Shown here: positions 35,087 to 43,769 of the stretch, in pieces
Layout of the letters: every line of letters starts with the position of its first letter
How positions within the stretch are numbered: position 1 is the first letter of the stretch
From: Lachnospiraceae bacterium
GTDB taxonomy: Bacteria > Bacillota > Clostridia > Lachnospirales > Lachnospiraceae
Reading direction: 5' to 3'
NCBI GenBank assembly: GCA_018056425.1
Contig: JAGPFR010000003.1
Location: forward strand, 1 to 64,000
Length of the DNA: 64,000 nucleotides
Program-made: the position numbers and the translations under genes
The notes under the pieces: generated by a model
What the model saw: only the letters and a program-made list of their open reading frames with translations
Database searches by the model: none
Told to the model about the DNA's origin: nothing

Positions 35087-35905
35087 TTAACCCCCACGAT
35101 AGATTTTTTTTACGAGGGAATTGTAGAGTCCGGAAAACGGACCTGACTGAATGGCATGACGTAAGGGCTGGAGCGTTACGATCATGTACAGCCTGCAATA
35201 GAAACGCTGCCACGGGGTAAAATACATGGATGTGATCTCTTTATGCTCATCAGCAGAGCGTTTGGCCTGCCTCGGATCATCGGAGTATCCGCCGCCTTCA
35301 TAGCGGCATACGGGCTCTTCGACATAAACGGTCGCAGTATTGTTTTTAAGAACGCTCCAAAGGAAGTGCTCGTAATCTGCGCGCACTTTGTACTCCGGTC
35401 TGAAGAGACGTTTTGCAAAACACTCCTTTGAATACAGGATTGCCTGATGGCAGGGGATATTTCTGTAGCAGACAAGAGGCGTGATCTTCGGTGATATATA
35501 CTCAACGCTTCCGGTCATGGATGAGAACCTGCTTCCGTAGAGGATCAGAGGCTTTGCTTCCGAAGGCGCGCCGTTTGATGAGATGTATTCATTTGCGGCT
35601 TTTTCAAATCGTGACAGAACATTTTCGTCGTAAAAGAAATCGCCGCAGTTCATGAAGATATAATAGTCACCTGAAGCATTTGAGATGCCCTGGTTCATGC
35701 CGTCGTAAATGCCGGTATCTTTCTGTTCAAAAATTCTGACACGGCTGTCGTTAAGTGCTTTGACCGCATCTATGGAACCGTCCTTTGAAAGACCGTCCTT
35801 AATGACGATCTCAAGATTGACATCCTTCTGGGAAAGGACGTTACGAACGGTCTCTGTCAGTTTTTCTCCCGCATTGAGGGATACGACTATTATTGAAAAC
35901 TTCAT
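35087..35905 (-). CDS. GT2 family glycosyltransferase, translationally coupled to the cobalamin operon
   Basis: A 272-residue GT2 enzyme of the WcaE-like type: FSIIVVSLNAGEKLTETV, VIKDGLSKDGS, EQKDTGIYDGMNQGI and FMNCGDFFYDE, then CHQAILYSKE. Its ATG overlaps the stop of the Cys-rich protein gene (ATGA), so it is read from the end of the cobalamin operon, though a role in cobalamin synthesis is not expected. A terminator follows. The junction upstream of its start carries a copy of the dispersed palindrome core. Confidence 0.9.
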   Translation of the reverse strand: MKFSIIVVSLNAGEKLTETVRNVLSQKDVNLEIVIKDGLSKDGSIDAVKALNDSRVRIFEQKDTGIYDGMNQGISNASGDYYIFMNCGDFFYDENVLSRFEKAANEYISSNGAPSEAKPLILYGSRFSSMTGSVEYISPKITPLVCYRNIPCHQAILYSKECFAKRLFRPEYKVRADYEHFLWSVLKNNTATVYVEEPVCRYEGGGYSDDPRQAKRSADEHKEITSMYFTPWQRFYCRLYMIVTLQPLRHAIQSGPFSGLYNSLVKKIYRGG

Positions 35906-36171
35906 GTTAATTCTCTTGGTGAAACTTCCCCGTGTCGCCTGTTCTTCAGGTATTCCATCACTTTATCGTAGTTGCCGGGAACATGAGGGAAGTTGCAGTT
36001 TTTGCAGCTCTTTATTTTTCTGTCCCCTTTATCGATTATAGTATAATTTCCCGGACAGGCAAGGTTATAGAGAGGACAAAAGCAAAAAAGACAGTTCATA
36101 TCCCCTTCGATATTATGACAGGGATAATACTGACACTCTTTATTTGCAAAAAACTTACTTGAGTTTTCCAT
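35902..36171 (-). CDS. Cysteine-rich small protein of cobalamin gene clusters
   Basis: An 89-residue protein with eight Cys in the pattern C-x4-C, C-x2-C-x-C, then a lone C and C-x2-C (CQYYPC, CLFCFC, CPGNY, CKNC), ending in a FPH motif. It matches the Cys-rich small domain often found beside or fused to cobalamin synthesis proteins; a metal-binding role is likely but unproved. It overlaps cbiA by 17 bases with AGAGG inside cbiA. Its last dozen codons are made from a sequence containing the GGGGAAGTTTC repeat core. Confidence 0.8.
   Translation of the reverse strand: MENSSKFFANKECQYYPCHNIEGDMNCLFCFCPLYNLACPGNYTIIDKGDRKIKSCKNCNFPHVPGNYDKVMEYLKNRRHGEVSPRELT
35918..35939. repeat. Dispersed palindrome core inside a gene end
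   Basis: The minus strand reads GGCGACACGGGGAAGTTTC followed by ACC, matching the copy at 18848-18878 over the core. It encodes the C-terminal residues R-H-G-E-V-S-P of the Cys-rich protein. Confidence 0.55.
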
Positions 36172-37543
36172 CCTTGACCTCTTTCATCTTGGCAATAAAG
36201 TCATCGATAAATGCGGGATTTGATCCGTAGTAAAAATGAGGAAAGCCCCAATATCCGTTATGATCCGTGATCATGCATTTCCAGATAGTTCCTCTTCGCG
36301 GTTTCTTCGCAGTGCAGCTATCACCATTCATATCCGAATCATAGTAGTGGAACTCATGGCCTTTCATGCCGGATAATTTGCCGCCTTCTTCGATCTGCAT
36401 ATATCCGAATCTTACAAGATGTCCGACGTACTTACATCTGCCGTCATAAGCACCAACGGTTTCGTATACATTCCCTTTATCATCCTCGACAGATTTTCCC
36501 AGATACATAAATCCGCCGCACTCGGCAAGCGATGGGATGTTTGAATCCGTAAGCTTCCTGATCGAAGAAAGCATGCTCTTATTTGCGGACAGTTTCTCCA
36601 GATAAAGCTCCGGATATCCTCCTCCGAGCAGCAGTCCGTCCGCATCTTCCGGAACCGACTCATCTTCAAGAGGTGAGAAGTATTTTATCTTCACTCCTCT
36701 TTCTTCAAACATTTCGATATTATCACGGTAGTAAAAACAAAACGCATCATCAAGCGCAACTGCAAGTGTAAGGCCATCGCCTGCATGTGATGAAAAAGCC
36801 TGTGTTTCATCCGGTGCGTTTACAGCAGGTGCACTTTGCATGATCTCGATCATCGAATCCATATCGATATTTTCTTCAAAAACTTCTGATGCGGTTTCTA
36901 TCTTCTTATCGGTTTCTTCCGATTCGTTCGGAAGTTTTAATCCGAGATGTCTGCTCTCAAAATCTATGCCCTTTGTCTTCGGGAAAAATCCGAGCATTTT
37001 AATATCAGGCCTTAAGACGCTCAATGCTTTCTCCAGTTCGGGTAAAAGCTGTTTATAAAAGCCTGCGCTGATATTATTCAGGATTATTCCTTTAATAAGA
37101 TTCTTATCATCATCGTGGGTGACGCCTTTGATCATGGAGATGATTGTTCTTCCGACTTTGCCCGCATTTACGACGAGAACGACAGGTGTCGAAGTAACTG
37201 CCGCAATCTCATAACATGAACCTGAAACGGAAGTTACATCATTTCCGTCGTATAATCCCATGACGCCTTCGATCACGGCATAACCTCCTTCAGCTTTTGA
37301 AAGAGATTTTCCAATCCTTTCTTCTCCCATAAAGAAGATATCGAGATTTCTGCTTTCTATCCCGAATGCCTTTTTATGGAACATGGGATCTATGTAATCC
37401 GGACCGCATTTGTATGACTTAAGATCATGGCCTCTTTTTTGAAGGCATCTTAAGAAGGCACAGGTAAGAGTTGTCTTTCCGCTTCCGCTTGTCATACCTG
37501 CGATCAAAAGTCTGTTTACATTAAATGTTTTATTTCCGCTCAT
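36155..37543 (-). CDS. cbiA: Cobyrinate a,c-diamide synthase
   Basis: ATP- and glutamine-dependent amidation of the a and c side chains of cob(II)yrinate. 462 residues from the ATG at 37543, whose codon overlaps the upstream stop (ATGA). N-terminal dethiobiotin-synthetase-like ATPase: AGMTSGSGKTTLTCAF, YKCGPDYIDPMFH, EGVMGLYDG. C-terminal class I glutamine amidotransferase: LLLGGGYPELY and the nucleophile Cys in SLAECGGFMYL. The catalytic His is in GHEFHY. Complete by length and motifs. Confidence 0.96.
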   Translation of the reverse strand: MSGNKTFNVNRLLIAGMTSGSGKTTLTCAFLRCLQKRGHDLKSYKCGPDYIDPMFHKKAFGIESRNLDIFFMGEERIGKSLSKAEGGYAVIEGVMGLYDGNDVTSVSGSCYEIAAVTSTPVVLVVNAGKVGRTIISMIKGVTHDDDKNLIKGIILNNISAGFYKQLLPELEKALSVLRPDIKMLGFFPKTKGIDFESRHLGLKLPNESEETDKKIETASEVFEENIDMDSMIEIMQSAPAVNAPDETQAFSSHAGDGLTLAVALDDAFCFYYRDNIEMFEERGVKIKYFSPLEDESVPEDADGLLLGGGYPELYLEKLSANKSMLSSIRKLTDSNIPSLAECGGFMYLGKSVEDDKGNVYETVGAYDGRCKYVGHLVRFGYMQIEEGGKLSGMKGHEFHYYDSDMNGDSCTAKKPRRGTIWKCMITDHNGYWGFPHFYYGSNPAFIDDFIAKMKEVKDGKLK

Positions 37544-39525
37544 ATCGTAAAAGAAAAGATCCACACGGGATTTTGAGCACTCATCAAATGATACCCGCCT
37601 GCTTTTCTGACACCCGTGACGGAAATCTGAACTATCTCTTCGTCACTTACATCCGCTTCATTCATAAGTTTCTTGACTTCTTCGAATGTCTCAAGGCTTA
37701 CGGCATTGATTACATATCTGATGCCCTTCTTTATGCCTGAAAGAGTCCTTATAATCTCCGAAAGCTTTCCGTCTGATCCGCCGATAAATACTTTATCCGG
37801 AGCGGGAAGTCCGGTGAACGTGCCTGGTGCATTTCCCTCAATGACTTCTATGTTATAAAGTCCGGCCTTTTTGATATTTTCCCTGATAAGATCCAGGGCT
37901 TCCGGTTTCCTTTCAAAAGAATACACTTTAAGATTCCTCGAAAGAGATGCGGCTTCTATGGATACGGATCCCGTTCCCCCTCCGATGTCATACATCACAT
38001 CGCCTTCGCAAAGATTCAGTCTTATGATGCTCTCGTGGCGGATGCATTCTTTGGTCATCGGAATATCGCCCCTGATCATATCGCTGTCTTTGATGACATT
38101 TATCAAAGGTTTCCTATCAGGTGCATCGTTAAGAATAAATGCCGTAACTATTCCGGGGGCATTGTAATCAAGTGCTTCATCCGGGGTCATTGTGATGATC
38201 TTCTCATCGTCATAGGAAAGGTTGACGCCTGCAGAGATATTAGCATTAATGCCGCGCAGCTTCATCATCTCCGCAATCTTTGAAACATCCTTGCCACCTG
38301 ACATCAACGTAATGACTTTACGGTTATACTTTATCGCATCTCCGAGAGCTGCCAGGTTCTCATCGGAATCTTTTCCGTGAAGACTGAAAAGAACCGCATC
38401 GTCGTATGTGAGTCCAAGTTTTGCGGACAGATATGAGATGGAAGAAATACCGGGGAGAACATTTACCTTAACGTCCGCGTTCCACTCTTTTAAAGCTGCG
38501 TTCATTTTGTGTGACCCGCTGTAATAACCGGAATCACCCGAGTAAAGAATAACCGGACGCAAAGGCTTTTCGGATTCAATAACGGGAATGATATCCTTTG
38601 CAAGATACATCGGATACTTCTCAGACTTCTCAATATGCTCAATAAGTCTTGTCGCGCCGAATACTGCATCCGCATCCTTTATCGCGAGGCTTACATCCGC
38701 AGTCTCACATCCGGATGAGCCCATTCCGATCCCTGCGATCGTGATGATCATTTCGGGAGCTTCGGATCCTAATATCATGGAAAGAGCATCGCCCGTACTT
38801 ACACCCTCTTCCTTTGAAGGTCTTTCGATAATGTGTGCGGTGATCCCCTCATCACGTGCCGCGAGGATCTTCTCATCAAAGCCTCCCGCTCCGCCGCTTT
38901 CTTTTGTCACAAGATGTTTTATCGAATACTGCCTGATAAGTGCGGCATTCATATCCTTTGAAAACGGACCGTGCATCGCAATGATATGGGATTTTTCTAT
39001 CCCTGCTTTTTCACATATCTCAAGGCTTTCGATTGAAGGAAGAACCCTGACATATGTTCTTCCGAGAACTTCTTTCGATACAACATCGCAGTATACTCCG
39101 AGTTCCTTGCTGCCTGTTGTAAGCAGGATATTCGAATCGGTTTTATTAAGGGCCTTTGCGCAGTCTTCAGAAGATGCATACTTAGGGAAGCCCTCCGCCA
39201 CGGATTCATCCCCCGACCTGATAACCCTTACGTATTTCAGATCCGCAGACTTACATGCTGCTTTGATATTTTCGGTAACTTCGGACGCATATGGATGGGT
39301 TGCATCAATTACGATGGCATCAATCGAAAGATTTGTTTTAAAAAAATCCTTCATCGCATCCGCATCCATTCTGCCTACGTGGACCACGCGTGAGGGATCT
39401 TCTTTCATCATCTCCTCGCCGTACGTTCCCGCAACGCAAACGATGTGCTTTATCTTATGCGCGGACAAAGCATCGGACAAAGTTCTTCCTTCTGTTGTTC
39501 CCGAAAAAACAATACATCTGATCAT
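37540..39525 (-). CDS. cbiJET: CbiJ-CbiE-CbiT triple fusion (precorrin-6A reductase and precorrin-6B/7 methyltransferases)
   Basis: One 661-residue polypeptide carries three consecutive steps of anaerobic corrin synthesis. Residues 1 to about 253 match CbiJ/CobK reductase (VFSGTTEGRTLSDALS, DATHPYASEVTENI, TTGSKEL). Residues about 258-465 match CbiE, the C5 methyltransferase (IAGIGMGSSGC, YSGDSGYYSGS, LPGISSISYLSAKLG). Residues 470-661 match CbiT, the C15 methyltransferase/decarboxylase, with the SAM motif DIGGGTG at 513-519. CbiE-CbiT fusions (CobL) are known; adding CbiJ is less usual. Start and stop codons overlap those of cbiH and cbiA (ATGA at both ends). Confidence 0.93.
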   Translation of the reverse strand: MIRCIVFSGTTEGRTLSDALSAHKIKHIVCVAGTYGEEMMKEDPSRVVHVGRMDADAMKDFFKTNLSIDAIVIDATHPYASEVTENIKAACKSADLKYVRVIRSGDESVAEGFPKYASSEDCAKALNKTDSNILLTTGSKELGVYCDVVSKEVLGRTYVRVLPSIESLEICEKAGIEKSHIIAMHGPFSKDMNAALIRQYSIKHLVTKESGGAGGFDEKILAARDEGITAHIIERPSKEEGVSTGDALSMILGSEAPEMIITIAGIGMGSSGCETADVSLAIKDADAVFGATRLIEHIEKSEKYPMYLAKDIIPVIESEKPLRPVILYSGDSGYYSGSHKMNAALKEWNADVKVNVLPGISSISYLSAKLGLTYDDAVLFSLHGKDSDENLAALGDAIKYNRKVITLMSGGKDVSKIAEMMKLRGINANISAGVNLSYDDEKIITMTPDEALDYNAPGIVTAFILNDAPDRKPLINVIKDSDMIRGDIPMTKECIRHESIIRLNLCEGDVMYDIGGGTGSVSIEAASLSRNLKVYSFERKPEALDLIRENIKKAGLYNIEVIEGNAPGTFTGLPAPDKVFIGGSDGKLSEIIRTLSGIKKGIRYVINAVSLETFEEVKKLMNEADVSDEEIVQISVTGVRKAGGYHLMSAQNPVWIFSFTI

Positions 39526-40256
39526 ATATCGTATCCTCTGGGTGTAATGAGCATGTCACCCGTGATCTTTGTTTTGGAATTTCCGATAAAGACAGTAACA
39601 AACATATCTACATTTTCACCTACAAGCTCAGAAAGTGTGCAGAGCTTCTTTTCCATACCGTTCCTTCCGATATTTCGTACATACCCGCATGAAGTATCGG
39701 GTGATAAAACCGTAAGCAGGATCTGACATGCACGCTTCAGATAATCGGATCTTTTTTTACTCGAGGGATTATAGATTGCCATGCAAAAATCACCCTCGGC
39801 AGCTTTAATAAGTCTTTTCTCGATAACTTCCCAGGGTGTGAGAAGATCGCTTAAACTGATCACGCAAAAATCATGAGATAAAGGAGCGCCAAGGATTGCA
39901 CTTCCGCTCAGAGCAGCTGTTACTCCCGGAACGATCTCGACATTCCTGAAGTTATTCTGTCCGGCAATTTCAAGAAGAGGCGATGCCATTCCGTATACGC
40001 CTGAATCCCCGCTGCAGATAAGAGCTACGGTCTTACCGGAAAGTGCAAACTCCACGCATTTTTCGCAGCGCTCTATTTCTCCGCGCATTCCGTTTTCGTA
40101 AAACTCTTTACCGGAAAATTCATCTCTTACAAGATCAATATATGTTTTGTATCCGGCTATGATGTCGCACTTTTCAAGAACGGATCTTGCCCTGAGCGTC
40201 ATATCATCCGCATTTCCCGGACCTATTCCTACAACATATATTTTACCGTCACTCAT
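39522..40256 (-). CDS. cbiH: Cobalt-factor III / precorrin-3B C17-methyltransferase
   Basis: A 244-residue SAM-dependent methyltransferase that drives ring contraction. Start at the ATG at 40256, with GGAG 8 bases upstream. KIYVVGIGPGNADDMT at the N-terminus, CSGDSGVYGMASP in the SAM-binding loop, GVTAALSGSAILGAPL and HDFCVISLSDLLTPWE are typical of CbiH/CobJ. No CbiG fusion, which occurs elsewhere; cbiG is the adjacent separate gene. Confidence 0.95.
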   Translation of the reverse strand: MSDGKIYVVGIGPGNADDMTLRARSVLEKCDIIAGYKTYIDLVRDEFSGKEFYENGMRGEIERCEKCVEFALSGKTVALICSGDSGVYGMASPLLEIAGQNNFRNVEIVPGVTAALSGSAILGAPLSHDFCVISLSDLLTPWEVIEKRLIKAAEGDFCMAIYNPSSKKRSDYLKRACQILLTVLSPDTSCGYVRNIGRNGMEKKLCTLSELVGENVDMFVTVFIGNSKTKITGDMLITPRGYDI

Positions 40257-40268
40257 TTTCACACTCCG

Positions 40269-41270
40269 TTAAATACATTTAAATCCGGCTCTTTTTGCGA
40301 TTGCTATCGTCATTCCGTTTTTTGCGGTTTTCTTAAGGATCAAACTTCCGCATCCGCTTCCGAGGATTGCAGATCTTTCGCAGACATTGTCAACGCCTGT
40401 CTTTTCACGTACAAACTCGGATGATGTAAATTCTCCGGGGGCTTTGTTTAACAGATCACTGTCAAAGGATAAAACAGGGATCCTGTATTTGTCCCTGAGA
40501 CTTACTATCGCAGGCTCATCCTCTTTAATATCGATGGTGCAGAGAGCATATACATCGCTTACATCAATTTTATTTTGCGAAAGTATATCAAGAAAGAATT
40601 CTTCAACCTCTCCGGGATCTTTATCCTTCTTCATTCCGAGGCCGACCGTATACATCTTGGGCTTAAGAAGAAGCTGATGCTCCGCATCCGTTTCATCCGC
40701 AACGATCACATCAACAGGTTTTTCCGGAGGAAAATCTTTGATTGAAAGAGTAACCTTCTTTCCCTCCAGTGCTCTTGTCGAAACTTTTTTGATACCTTTT
40801 TTATCCGTGATCGTCAGTCTGTTCTCAACAGCATAACTGTCCACTGAAAAAGATTCATTAACATCACTTGAAGTTGTGATAACAGGAACTGCATCTATAA
40901 GACCTGCGATGATCTCCGCAAGCTTATTTGCAGATCCTGCATGTCCGGAAAGAACAGGAATAACAAATCTTCCCGCATCATCTACTACAACCACGGGACA
41001 ATCGGTTAATTTATCCTTCGGAAGTCCGGACAAAGCCCTGACCGCAATTCCCATGGCACCGACAAATATCAGAGCATTTCCTTCAGTGAAATTATCGGAT
41101 GTCCATTTATATACATCAGACCCGGGTCTTATAAAACCATCCGGAATAGCTTCAGATTCCGTGATTGCATAGGCAGTAAGGCCAGTTACGCCCTTTACGG
41201 CGCAGGCTTCATTTATCTTCTGTATTAAGTTTGCGCCGCGAGGCGAAAAACAAATCGCAAGCTTTTTCAA
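40269..41270 (-). CDS. cbiG: Cobalt-precorrin-5A hydrolase
   Basis: Opens the lactone ring and releases the two-carbon fragment of cobalt-precorrin-5A. 333 residues. Central domain has FVGAMGIAVRAL, VVVVDDAGRFVIPVLSGHAGSAN and VITTSSDVN; the C-terminal CbiG domain has VGLGMKKDK and the late SGCGSLILKK. It starts with TTG, not ATG; TTGA overlaps the corrected cbiF stop and AGGA lies 5 bases before. The TTG start may limit expression. Confidence 0.94.
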   Translation of the reverse strand: MKKLAICFSPRGANLIQKINEACAVKGVTGLTAYAITESEAIPDGFIRPGSDVYKWTSDNFTEGNALIFVGAMGIAVRALSGLPKDKLTDCPVVVVDDAGRFVIPVLSGHAGSANKLAEIIAGLIDAVPVITTSSDVNESFSVDSYAVENRLTITDKKGIKKVSTRALEGKKVTLSIKDFPPEKPVDVIVADETDAEHQLLLKPKMYTVGLGMKKDKDPGEVEEFFLDILSQNKIDVSDVYALCTIDIKEDEPAIVSLRDKYRIPVLSFDSDLLNKAPGEFTSSEFVREKTGVDNVCERSAILGSGCGSLILKKTAKNGMTIAIAKRAGFKCI

Positions 41271-42027
41271 TGTTTCCTACCCTGTCTGAATTCTGTAGTA
41301 AATTCCGGATCATACAATTTGGATCTTTCGTAATCCGAATCTGAGATCACGTCGCCTACGAGTACGATCGCTGTCTTTGTGATATTTTCCTTAGCAGCTT
41401 CCGCAGCGAGAGTTTTTAATGTACAGACTATCTTTTTTCCTCGGGCCAGGTTGCCTTGTAAATCAATGCTGCGGGAGTATCTTCCGAATAACCGCCCGAG
41501 ATGAGTCTTTTGCTGAGTTCTTCCAGCATCCCTGAGCTTAAGTAAATTGCCATTGAAGATCCGTGGGATGCAAGGCTTTCGATCTTTTCTTTTTCGGGAA
41601 CCGCGGTTTTACCTTCCATTCTGGTGATGATCAGAGTCTGCGAGATTCCCGGAAGAGTGTACTCAAGATTAAGGGATGATGCCGCACCGAATGCTGCACT
41701 TACACCGGGGCAGGTCGCGTAGGTTATTCCCTTCTTATCAAGTTCATCCATCTGCTCACGGATCGCTCCGTATATGCTCGCATCGCCGGTATGAAGTCTC
41801 ACAACTTCTTTACCTGCCTCGGCCGCAGGTATCATTACATCAAGAACTTCCTCTAGAGTCATTTTCGAGCTGTCGAAAATTTCCGCGCCTTCTTTGGCAT
41901 TATCAAGCAGTGCGGGATTAACCAGGCTTCCCGCATAGATGATGACGTCTGCATTTTCAATAAGCTTCAATCCGCGAACGGTTATAAGATCCGTTGCACC
42001 GGGACCTGCTCCGACAAAATTGATCAT
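41267..42027 (-). pseudogene. cbiF: Cobalt-precorrin-4 C11-methyltransferase, frameshifted
   Basis: The intact frame from the ATG at 42027 gives 199 residues that match CbiF/CobM (INFVGAGPGATDLITVRG, YAGSLVNP, LHTGDASIYGAIREQMD, CPGVSAAFGAAS, QTLIITRMEGKT) and stops early after TWPEEKR. The expected C-terminus (ALVLVGD-like TAIVLVGDVI, SKLYDPEFTTEFR) is present in the -1 frame down to a TGA at 41267. The break is in a run of six A in GAGGAAAAAAGATAG; seven would restore a normal protein of about 253 residues. Either a real mutation, recoding, or a sequence error. The ATG overlaps the cbiD stop. Confidence 0.88.
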
Positions 42028-43136
42028 ATGACAGTCTCTTTCTTTGCTTCTTCGATAAAGCTTTCGGCATTTTCGGTTTTTCCGAGAAGACCGTATGCAT
42101 TTGCATAAACCATGCACTCAACCTTCATCCTGCCTGCGCTTCTCTTATTCAGATAAAAAGAAATCTTATCGGTGATATATTCAAAACATTTATCCTTGAT
42201 GTTTTCCTTAACAAGGATTTCAATTGCTTCCTCGGTTGCAACACAGTCGAGGATCTTGTTGATAACAGCATTATCCGCACCGCACCTTGCGGCCGCTGCG
42301 GCCATGAGTTCCATTCTGCAGTCGCCTTCTTTGGAATGCGTGTTCATGATTCCGCCGGATACCTTAACCAGTTTTCCGATGTGACCGCACAGGAGCATCT
42401 TCTCAAATCCCAGTTCCGCCGCCATATCGATCGTATCGCCGATAAAGTTTGAACACTTTACCGCACGATCGAGATCAAAATCATAAGTATCCCTCATGAA
42501 ATCAAGACCGTAATTTCCGGGTGATATTACAGCAACCGTTGCACCCATTTCCTTCAGCTGGTTCAGCTCGACTTTGATCGTATCAAGAAGGGCTCTGGTG
42601 CTCATAGGCTCAACAATCCCCGTAGTTCCGATGATGGATATTCCGCCTTCAATCCCGAGTCTGGGATTAAAGGTCTTAAGTGCAATCTCTTCACCTCCCG
42701 GAACGGAGATCTCAACTTTCAAACTGCCTTCATGATCGAATACACCGGCAACCTGAAGCACTTCTTCCGTGATCATCTTACGAGGTACCGAATTGATCGC
42801 GGCATTTCCGACGCTCTGATCAAGTCCGGGACGGGTTACGGTTCCGACGCCTTCACCGCCTGTGATGATCACTCTCTCATCAGCATCAGGTGCATAGGAA
42901 ACCTTCGCATACACCCGCATTCCGTTTGTGATATCGGGATCATCCCCGGAATCTTTTCTGACGGCGCATTTTACGAAGGAGGCGGTTCTCGTGATATCTT
43001 CAATGTCAGGCTTATACACGATGCCGGCAGGAGTTGTTATCTCTATTTTGTTTTTCTCGCTCCCGGATAAAAGCATCCATGCTGCAGCTTTTGATGCAGC
43101 GGCTGCGCAGCTTCCGGTCGTAAAGCCTTTTCTCAT
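42024..43136 (-). CDS. cbiD: Cobalt-precorrin-5B C1-methyltransferase
   Basis: A 370-residue enzyme of the anaerobic corrin route, diagnostic for that route together with CbiG and CbiK. N-terminal MRKGFTTGSCAAAASKAA is the family hallmark. GGEGVGTVTRPGL, the central NPRLGIEGGISIIGTTGIVEPMS region and LCGHIGKLVKVSGGIMNTHS are present. Its TGA overlaps the cbiF start; it lies 9 bases after cbiC. Confidence 0.96.
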   Translation of the reverse strand: MRKGFTTGSCAAAASKAAAWMLLSGSEKNKIEITTPAGIVYKPDIEDITRTASFVKCAVRKDSGDDPDITNGMRVYAKVSYAPDADERVIITGGEGVGTVTRPGLDQSVGNAAINSVPRKMITEEVLQVAGVFDHEGSLKVEISVPGGEEIALKTFNPRLGIEGGISIIGTTGIVEPMSTRALLDTIKVELNQLKEMGATVAVISPGNYGLDFMRDTYDFDLDRAVKCSNFIGDTIDMAAELGFEKMLLCGHIGKLVKVSGGIMNTHSKEGDCRMELMAAAAARCGADNAVINKILDCVATEEAIEILVKENIKDKCFEYITDKISFYLNKRSAGRMKVECMVYANAYGLLGKTENAESFIEEAKKETVI

Positions 43137-43145
43137 TATTATCCT

Positions 43146-43769
43146 TTACATGTTATACAAAACGGCATTGCATATGGCAGCCGAGATATTGCTTCCGCCT
43201 TTTCTTCCCCTGTTGATGATGTACGGGACATCCGAATCAAGGAAAAGCTCCTTTGAGGCGACGACGTTTACAAATCCGACGGGAACACCGATAACAAACT
43301 TCGGAGTATAAATCCCATCTTCCATCATCTCATGAAGTCTGATAAGTGCAGTCGGTGCATTTCCTATTGCAAATATGACATCTCTGTCAAGTCTTGCAGC
43401 TTTCTCCATCGAAACCGCAGCCCTGGTAACGCCTCTGTCCTTAGCCTCGGCTGCAACCTCTTCATCAGCCATATAGCAAAGAGCTTCGCCTCCAAATGTT
43501 GCAAGCTTCTTCTTATTGATCCCTGCAAGTGCCATGTTCGTATCGGTCACGATATAAGCACCGCCCCGGATAAGTTCCTTCATCTTCTCCACGGCACCTT
43601 CGGAAAAAGAAAGCGTCCTGGCATATTCAAAATCCGCGGATGTATGAATACAGCGTTTGATAACAGGTTCATTAACGGGATCAAGGACAATGCCCTTTTC
43701 CTCGAGCTCACTTGTGATTATCTCAAAACTTCTTTTTTCAATTTCCGCGGGAGCTAATTTCTCAAACAA
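43146..43769 (-). CDS. cbiC: Cobalt-precorrin-8 methylmutase
   Basis: A 207-residue CbiC/CobH enzyme that moves the C11 methyl to C12, giving cobyrinate. IEKRSFEIITSEL with the S-x-x-x-I pattern, the catalytic His in IHTSADFEYA, GAYIVTDTNMALAGINK, AIGNAPTALIRL and IGVPVGFVN are all family motifs. The start is a TTG with GGAG 7 bases upstream; no ATG is available at the right place. It overlaps cobD by 8 bases. Confidence 0.95.
   Translation of the reverse strand: MFEKLAPAEIEKRSFEIITSELEEKGIVLDPVNEPVIKRCIHTSADFEYARTLSFSEGAVEKMKELIRGGAYIVTDTNMALAGINKKKLATFGGEALCYMADEEVAAEAKDRGVTRAAVSMEKAARLDRDVIFAIGNAPTALIRLHEMMEDGIYTPKFVIGVPVGFVNVVASKELFLDSDVPYIINRGRKGGSNISAAICNAVLYNM

Noticed and set aside
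35087-36171. Genomic island carrying the GT2 gene
   Set aside because: No integrase, attachment repeats or clear composition change; only a repeat core near the junction.
41425-41445. Programmed -1 frameshift in cbiF of dnaX type
   Set aside because: In the reading frame the codons are GAA AAA AGA, so the A-site codon would not re-pair after a -1 slip as in A-AAA-AAG. Six A residues are also short for strong transcriptional slippage. Kept only as one possibility.
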